From JBFLVQ01 sp040758525 (GTDB taxonomy: Bacteria > Acidobacteriota > Blastocatellia > Chloracidobacteriales > JADJPF01), in assembly GCA_040758525.1 (NCBI GenBank), contig JBFLVQ010000324.1, positions 1 through 10,327 of the forward strand: a DNA stretch of 10,327 nucleotides, in the 5' to 3' direction. Positions 5,867 through 10,327 of the stretch are shown piece by piece. The position numbers and the translations under genes are program-made. The notes beneath the pieces were generated by a model. It was not told the origin of the DNA, ran no database searches, and saw only the letters and a program-made list of their open reading frames with translations. The stretch's first letter is position 1. The number at the start of each line of letters is the position of its first letter.

Positions 5867-7141
5867 ATGACACAAGCTACTGATGCACATATAGGATATT
5901 GGCAGTTATTATACTCTAACCAGCGTGTACGCCGTTTATGGTCAGCGCAGGTAATCAGCGAGTTGGGCGACTGGCTCAATTTTGTTGCCTTGCTGCAGTT
6001 GATCAATAAATTCTCGGCGAGTGCTCAGGCCGCCGGTGGATTAATAATAATACAGATGTTATCTATGGTGGTCTTCAGTCCCTTAGGAGGGATATTAGCA
6101 GACCGCTTCAACCGCCGCACGATAATGATCGTAGCAGATCTGATACGTGCTGTGGTGGTGCTGGGCTTTCTTCTCATCGATCAGCCCAATGAATTGTGGC
6201 TGCTTTATCTATTAGCTGGTATACAGTTCTCAGTTACTGCTCTGTTTGAACCCGCGCGTGCCGCATTAGTACCCTCATTGGCCAAACGTGAAGAGTTGGT
6301 TACTACCAATGCTCTCACTAGTGTCACCTGGTCAATAATCTTGGCAATAGGTGGAACGTTAGGGGGAGTGATTGCTGGTCTCTTGAGCAATGCTGCTGCC
6401 TTTATTATTGATGCTGTCTCTTTTGTCATCTCTGCTCTGCTATTGGTAGGTTTGGATTGTCCAGTCTCACTAGAGCGAGAGAATCGCTCGGCTCGCAGCG
6501 ATGGGGGATTATCAACAGCATTAAGTTTTCTTCGTAAGAATCCACGTGTGCTTGCCGTGCTACTAGTGAAAAGTGGTCTATGTGTGACAGCAGGAGGTGT
6601 GTGGTTGCTTTCTGTTGTTTATGGGCAGCGTGTCTTTCCTGTTGGTGATGGCGCACTCTCAGTAGGATTGCTATATGGAGCCTGTGGTATAGGGTCAGTG
6701 GTAGGGGCTACTCTTACCAGTCGGCTTTTTTATCAGGCTACTATGAAACCAGTGCGTGCCATTATGTGGGCCTTTGCTTGGCGTAGCGTATTTTTCCTTT
6801 GTTGGGGACTTGCTCCCAATATAGGACTGGTAGCACTGGCAATCATCTGTGTAAATGCCTGTGGTAGTCTGCTCTGGGTAGTAAGTACTACGCTACTACA
6901 AAGACTCACCCCAGATGAGATCCGTGGTCGCCTCTTTGCGTTAGAATTTGCTGCTCTCACTTTTACTATGGCACTCTCGATCTGGCTGATTGGTCGTGCA
7001 CTAGATGTTTGGCAATTTTCTCCTTCCCATACCACAATCGCGACCGCTTTGGCAGCCGTAGTTATCGCCGCGATCTGGTTCTGCGTACTAATACGCTGGT
7101 CGGCTTGGCAGCGTCCTAGCGAATATGGCACACAAGATTGA
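5867..7141 (+). CDS. Major facilitator superfamily transporter (MFS_3 / EntS-like exporter)
   Basis: This is a 424-residue inner-membrane secondary transporter from the chosen ATG, with about 11-12 hydrophobic helices. Helix 1 starts after NQRVRRLW (about residues 19-26). The loop between helices 2 and 3 carries the MFS signature GGILADRFNRR (74-84) that is diagnostic of proton-coupled facilitators. A related GRLFALEF motif follows LTPDEIR late in the second half, as in exporters of the MFS_3/EntS group, which pump out siderophores, drugs or similar small molecules. The substrate cannot be deduced. The start is uncertain. The frame is open from TTG 5783, with ATG at 5819 and 5867, and none has a well-spaced ribosome binding site. 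ATG 5867 gives the short leader usual for this family. The gene is divergent from the 79-residue gene and is followed by the receptor gene after 205 bases. No siderophore or regulator gene is adjacent. Confidence 0.88.
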   Translation: MTQATDAHIGYWQLLYSNQRVRRLWSAQVISELGDWLNFVALLQLINKFSASAQAAGGLIIIQMLSMVVFSPLGGILADRFNRRTIMIVADLIRAVVVLGFLLIDQPNELWLLYLLAGIQFSVTALFEPARAALVPSLAKREELVTTNALTSVTWSIILAIGGTLGGVIAGLLSNAAAFIIDAVSFVISALLLVGLDCPVSLERENRSARSDGGLSTALSFLRKNPRVLAVLLVKSGLCVTAGGVWLLSVVYGQRVFPVGDGALSVGLLYGACGIGSVVGATLTSRLFYQATMKPVRAIMWAFAWRSVFFLCWGLAPNIGLVALAIICVNACGSLLWVVSTTLLQRLTPDEIRGRLFALEFAALTFTMALSIWLIGRALDVWQFSPSHTTIATALAAVVIAAIWFCVLIRWSAWQRPSEYGTQD

Positions 7142-7175
7142 TCCCCTATACACGGTTTATATCCATTAAAGGCGG

Positions 7176-7205
7176 TTGCTAAGCCTATCTATAGGATGAT
7201 ATAGT
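7176..7205 (+). promoter_or_regulatory. Candidate sigma-70-type promoter for the receptor gene
   Basis: TTGCTA (7176-7181) and TATAGT (7200-7205) are separated by 18 bases. A TG lies one base before the -10 (7197-7198), making an extended -10. Transcription would start near 7212, leaving a leader of about 135 bases. The spacer contains the short dyad CCTAT-CT-ATAGG (7184-7195). This is the best promoter match in the 205-base gap between exporter and receptor (7142-7346). It is a prediction from consensus only. Confidence 0.45.
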
Positions 7206-7228
7206 AGCCGGGTTATCAGCCAATCTGA

Positions 7229-7251
7229 CGGCAAGTGATAGCCTCCTGCCG
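7229..7251 (+). other. Small inverted repeat in the receptor gene leader
   Basis: CGGCA (7229-7233) can pair with TGCCG (7247-7251) around a 13-base loop, within the predicted 5' leader. The stem is short and not followed by T. I see no known riboswitch core around it. It may be chance. Confidence 0.2.
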
Positions 7252-7334
7252 CGCAACCAGAGGATGTGAAAATCTGCAACACCAGACTATTGTCTCGGTT
7301 TGAGGTTATGGTCTTAAGCAATATCGAAAAATGG

Positions 7335-7340
7335 GGAGGA
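7335..7340 (+). promoter_or_regulatory. Ribosome binding site fixing the GTG start of the receptor
   Basis: GGAGGA, in the purine run 7333-7341, lies six bases before GTG 7347. It chooses this start over in-frame GTG 7266, which lacks such a site, and ATG 7308, whose GAGG is only two bases away. From GTG 7347 the protein begins directly with a textbook signal peptide. Confidence 0.8.
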
Positions 7341-7346
7341 GAAAGA

Positions 7347-10325
7347 GTGAAATTAATTTTATTAAGTCGATATCTGTTTCTGCTGGTAGCACTACTCCTG
7401 CTACCAAGCTTTGCCCTCGCCCAACAAGCTTCAGGTACGGTCGAGGGTATTGTAAAGGATAATACGGGTGCAGTGATTCCTGGCGCAGATGTGACATTAT
7501 CCAATAGCGATACAGGCGCAGAGCGAACACTGCAGACTAATGAGGCGGGTTATTACCGCTTCCCAGCTGTCGAGGTGGGTCGTTATCTTTTGAAAGTTAA
7601 TGCGCAAGGCTTCGCGCCTACAGAACAGAGTGGATTAATCGTTCAAGTAGGTAAGACAATTGCGCTTGATGTCGTACTGCAGGTCGGCTCAGTAGGTAGC
7701 GAGGTGGTCACTGTTACTGCCGAAGCGCCGGTTGTAGAGACGACTCGCACACAGGTCAGCACTGTCGTTGATGAGCGTTCCGTAAGGGATCTGCCGGTCA
7801 ATGGCCGCAACTTTCAAGAGTTCGTGCTGCTTACACCAGGAGTCAGCAGTGACCCACGTGGTGGCGACATCTCTTTCGGTGGTCTGCGTGGCACCAATAA
7901 CAGCCTGCAGATCGATGGTTCAGACAATAACAACACTTTCTTTGGCCAGTCGCTTGGTCGTACCGGCTCGGGTCGCGCTCCTTACCAGTTTTCCAAGGAC
8001 GCAGTACGCGAGTTTCAGGTTAATACCAATGCCTACTCAGCCGAATATGGTCGTGCTGGTGGTGCCGTGGTCAATGTAGTCACCAAGTCCGGCACCAATG
8101 ACTTTCATGGCGGAGGCTTTATCTTCTTCCGTGATCGTTCGCTCAATGCTCAAGAACCTTTTGCCAAAGCTGCCGCTCGCCCTGAAGGGCGTAACCGCAT
8201 CTACCAATTTGGTGCCATCTTATCTGGCCCGATTCAGAAAGACAAAACCTTCTTCTTCTTTAATTATGATGGTCAGCGTAACAGTGAACCGAATGCAGTG
8301 ATCTTTGGCGCGCGTCCGCCTGCCGATGCTGCTTCGCAAGCTGCTGCACAACGACTTGCCAGTTTCTTAGGCACCTATGATCGAAAATTTAACCAGGATG
8401 TCTTCCTTGGCAAGGTTGATCATCAACTATTTAGCAATACACGTCTGTCAGTACGGTACAATCATCAGGACTTTGAGGGTACAAACCTGGAGAATTCTGG
8501 TAGTACGTCAGCACTTGAGCATACTGGCAATTCCAATGTAAAGACGGATACAGTCACTGCCAATGCTACTACTGTGGTGACATCACGGCTTATCAATGAA
8601 GCCCGTTTCAATTTCTCGCGCGATAAAGAGCCTGGCCAGGCCAATAGTGACAATCCTGAGGCGATTATACGTCTAGGTGCGGTTACTGTGCTACAGATCG
8701 GGCGCAATAACTTCAGCCCGCGTGAGACTACTATCAAACGATACCAACTGCTTGATAGTATCTCCTATACTGCTGGCACACATGCTTTGAAGTTTGGTAT
8801 CGATATCAATATAGAGAAGATCAAGAACTTCTTCCCAGGTCTCTTTAATGGTTCGTATACCTTCACAAGCTTTGATGATTTTCTTGATGGCCGTCCCTCG
8901 GGTGGTTATCAACAGGCTTTTGCTGGACCAGGCACTAGTGGTGCTAGAACCAATCCAGACAATTTTGAGATCTCTTTCTATGCTCAGGACGACTGGCGCG
9001 CAACCTCGCGTCTGAAGATCTACTATGGCCTGCGCTATGATTACCAGAAGATCGAGGAACCGAAGATTACTAATCCTAATTTCCAACTTGCTAATGCCAA
9101 TATCAACACAGGTCGGGTTAATCAGGATCTTAATAATCTAGGTCCCCGTGTCGGTGTTGCTTACACAGCAACCTCAGATGGTAAGACGCTAGTACGTGCT
9201 GGTTATGGAGTCTTCTATTCGCGTACACCATCTATTCTCACAGCGACAGCAATTTCACAGAACGGTATACAGGTACAAAACCTCTTCTTCCCAGCTTCGG
9301 CTGCACCTGTCTATCCGTTCAGGTTCTCAGCACCGCCTAGTGGGGTAACGCCATCACGGCCTAGCCTCTTCTTCTATGATCAAGACTTTGTACAGCCATA
9401 TGTACAACAGGGTAGTTTAGGTGTAGAGCGTGAGCTGCCCGGTGGTATTGGTGTAACGGTCTCTTACTTGGTAGTGAAAGGAACGAAGCTACCACGTGTA
9501 CGTGACATCAACCTGGCACTGGCACCATCAATTAGAGTGCCAGTCGTAGGCGTATCCGGTCTTGCTTTTACCGTACCACGTTTTGTTCGCCCATTGAGTG
9601 CTTTCAATCGACTGATGCAGGTCGCGAGCGAATCCAACTCAATCTATCATGGCCTATCATTACAGGTGAATAAGCGCTACTCGCGCAACTTCCAGTTCTT
9701 GATGTCTTATACCTACTCGAAGTCAATTGATGACAAGCCTGATGCTACTACCGTAGTAGTGGGTGTAGATGACTTCAAGATTGTCGAGAACCAGTTACAG
9801 CCTGCGCTAGATCGTGGCCCAGGTGAAAGCGACCTTAAGCATCGCTTTGTTGTAAGTGGTGTCTATGACCTGAATATTGCCCGGGTAGTCAATTCCAGTA
9901 GTAGTATAGTAAAGGCATTGCTTGGTGGCTATAGCTTAAGTGGTATTTTCACTGGCACCTCTGGCCGTACCTTTACTGCTACAGTAGGCGGCGACCTTAA
10001 TGGTGATGGCAATGGTCGCACTGACCGTGTGCCGGGAGTGGGACGCAATACATTACGAGGACCGAAGTTCTATCAGCTCGATATGCGCCTATCAAAATCT
10101 TTCCGTCCCACTGAAACAACCAAATTGGAGTTCATTGTAGAGGCATTCAATCTGCTCAATCGCACCAATATCGCTACGATAAACACCAACCAGTTCTTGA
10201 TTGGCGGTACATCAACTGCTCCTACGCTAATACCGAACCGCACTTTCTTACAACCGACTACTAGCACTGGTTCGCGTAACGGCGCCAATCGGCAACTCCA
10301 ACTTGCTCTCAAGTTCGACTTCTAA
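7347..10325 (+). CDS. TonB-dependent receptor, Oar-like, with N-terminal carboxypeptidase-regulatory-like domain
   Basis: The 992-residue product is an outer-membrane beta-barrel, complete to its terminal phenylalanine (ending LKFDF). A signal peptide covers residues 1-25, with Lys2 and Arg8, a hydrophobic core at 9-20 and cleavage after ALA before QQ. Residues about 30-113 form a carboxypeptidase-regulatory-like beta-sandwich (GIVKDNTGAVIPGADV, then GYYRFPAVEVGRYLLKV). The plug domain follows, with DLPVNGRNFQEFVLLTPGV starting near 148, LQIDG, and NVVTKSGTNDFHG starting near 243. The remainder is barrel, with repeated aromatic-rich strands such as FYAQDDWR. Such receptors are very numerous in Acidobacteriota. 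Their ligands are usually unknown; glycans, peptides or protein export are all proposed for relatives. No clear TonB box is visible between signal peptide and beta-sandwich. The gene has its own promoter candidate upstream, and any partner gene would lie beyond the window. Confidence 0.93.
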   Translation: MKLILLSRYLFLLVALLLLPSFALAQQASGTVEGIVKDNTGAVIPGADVTLSNSDTGAERTLQTNEAGYYRFPAVEVGRYLLKVNAQGFAPTEQSGLIVQVGKTIALDVVLQVGSVGSEVVTVTAEAPVVETTRTQVSTVVDERSVRDLPVNGRNFQEFVLLTPGVSSDPRGGDISFGGLRGTNNSLQIDGSDNNNTFFGQSLGRTGSGRAPYQFSKDAVREFQVNTNAYSAEYGRAGGAVVNVVTKSGTNDFHGGGFIFFRDRSLNAQEPFAKAAARPEGRNRIYQFGAILSGPIQKDKTFFFFNYDGQRNSEPNAVIFGARPPADAASQAAAQRLASFLGTYDRKFNQDVFLGKVDHQLFSNTRLSVRYNHQDFEGTNLENSGSTSALEHTGNSNVKTDTVTANATTVVTSRLINEARFNFSRDKEPGQANSDNPEAIIRLGAVTVLQIGRNNFSPRETTIKRYQLLDSISYTAGTHALKFGIDINIEKIKNFFPGLFNGSYTFTSFDDFLDGRPSGGYQQAFAGPGTSGARTNPDNFEISFYAQDDWRATSRLKIYYGLRYDYQKIEEPKITNPNFQLANANINTGRVNQDLNNLGPRVGVAYTATSDGKTLVRAGYGVFYSRTPSILTATAISQNGIQVQNLFFPASAAPVYPFRFSAPPSGVTPSRPSLFFYDQDFVQPYVQQGSLGVERELPGGIGVTVSYLVVKGTKLPRVRDINLALAPSIRVPVVGVSGLAFTVPRFVRPLSAFNRLMQVASESNSIYHGLSLQVNKRYSRNFQFLMSYTYSKSIDDKPDATTVVVGVDDFKIVENQLQPALDRGPGESDLKHRFVVSGVYDLNIARVVNSSSSIVKALLGGYSLSGIFTGTSGRTFTATVGGDLNGDGNGRTDRVPGVGRNTLRGPKFYQLDMRLSKSFRPTETTKLEFIVEAFNLLNRTNIATINTNQFLIGGTSTAPTLIPNRTFLQPTTSTGSRNGANRQLQLALKFDF

Positions 10326-10327
10326 CC

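Noticed and set aside
6733..7131. 132-codon open frame on the minus strand
   Set aside because: It is fully antisense to the last helices of the MFS exporter. Its composition is typical of a shadow of a membrane protein gene.
7226..7260. Possible cobalamin-type riboswitch before the receptor gene, suggested by CCTGCC and a small stem
   Set aside because: The rest of the B12-box and the upstream core elements are absent, and the leader is shorter than such riboswitches usually need.

Overview
The window looks like chromosomal DNA from a member of the Acidobacteriota, possibly the Blastocatellia (subdivision 4). This is inferred from the last gene, a large TonB-dependent receptor of the Oar / carboxypeptidase-regulatory type that is greatly expanded in that phylum, from a YVTN-propeller/dihaem cytochrome of a kind I associate with it, and from a base composition that looks a little under 50 % G+C, as in the lower-GC genera of that class. 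No rRNA, tRNA, CRISPR array, insertion sequence, phage gene or attachment site was seen. Composition and codon use look even throughout, so nothing suggests recent transfer.

Layout, left to right. (1) Bases 20-2237: a single-chain aconitase/isopropylmalate-dehydratase family enzyme with the swivel domain first, then a 58-residue single-pass membrane protein 22 bases downstream. A hairpin at 2258-2290 closes this unit. (2) Bases 2460-4718: an exported YVTN beta-propeller fused to a dihaem cytochrome-c-peroxidase/MauG-type module, closed by a strong hairpin at 4746-4776. (3) Bases 5623 down to 4781, minus strand: two small unrecognised genes with good ribosome binding sites. The first encodes a 79-residue soluble protein and the second a 168-residue membrane protein with a PH-like (DUF304-like) tail. 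The second gene converges on the cytochrome gene and shares its hairpin. (4) Bases 5624-5866: a divergent intergenic region with promoter-like and palindromic sequence. (5) Bases 5867-7141: a major facilitator superfamily exporter. (6) Bases 7142-7346: a leader with a promoter candidate, then the receptor gene at 7347-10325, complete and ending two bases before the window end.

The genes do not form an evident single pathway. The aconitase-type enzyme belongs to central or branched-chain metabolism. The cytochrome acts in the periplasm or at the cell surface, and the receptor spans the outer membrane, so the organism is diderm. The exporter lies in the inner membrane. I did not find a convincing new multi-gene system. 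The points most worth a second look are the propeller-peroxidase fusion, the aconitase-type enzyme with a changed cluster motif and an adjacent micro-membrane protein, the two gene-end hairpins that share a core and lack U-tracts, and the two unrecognised minus-strand genes.
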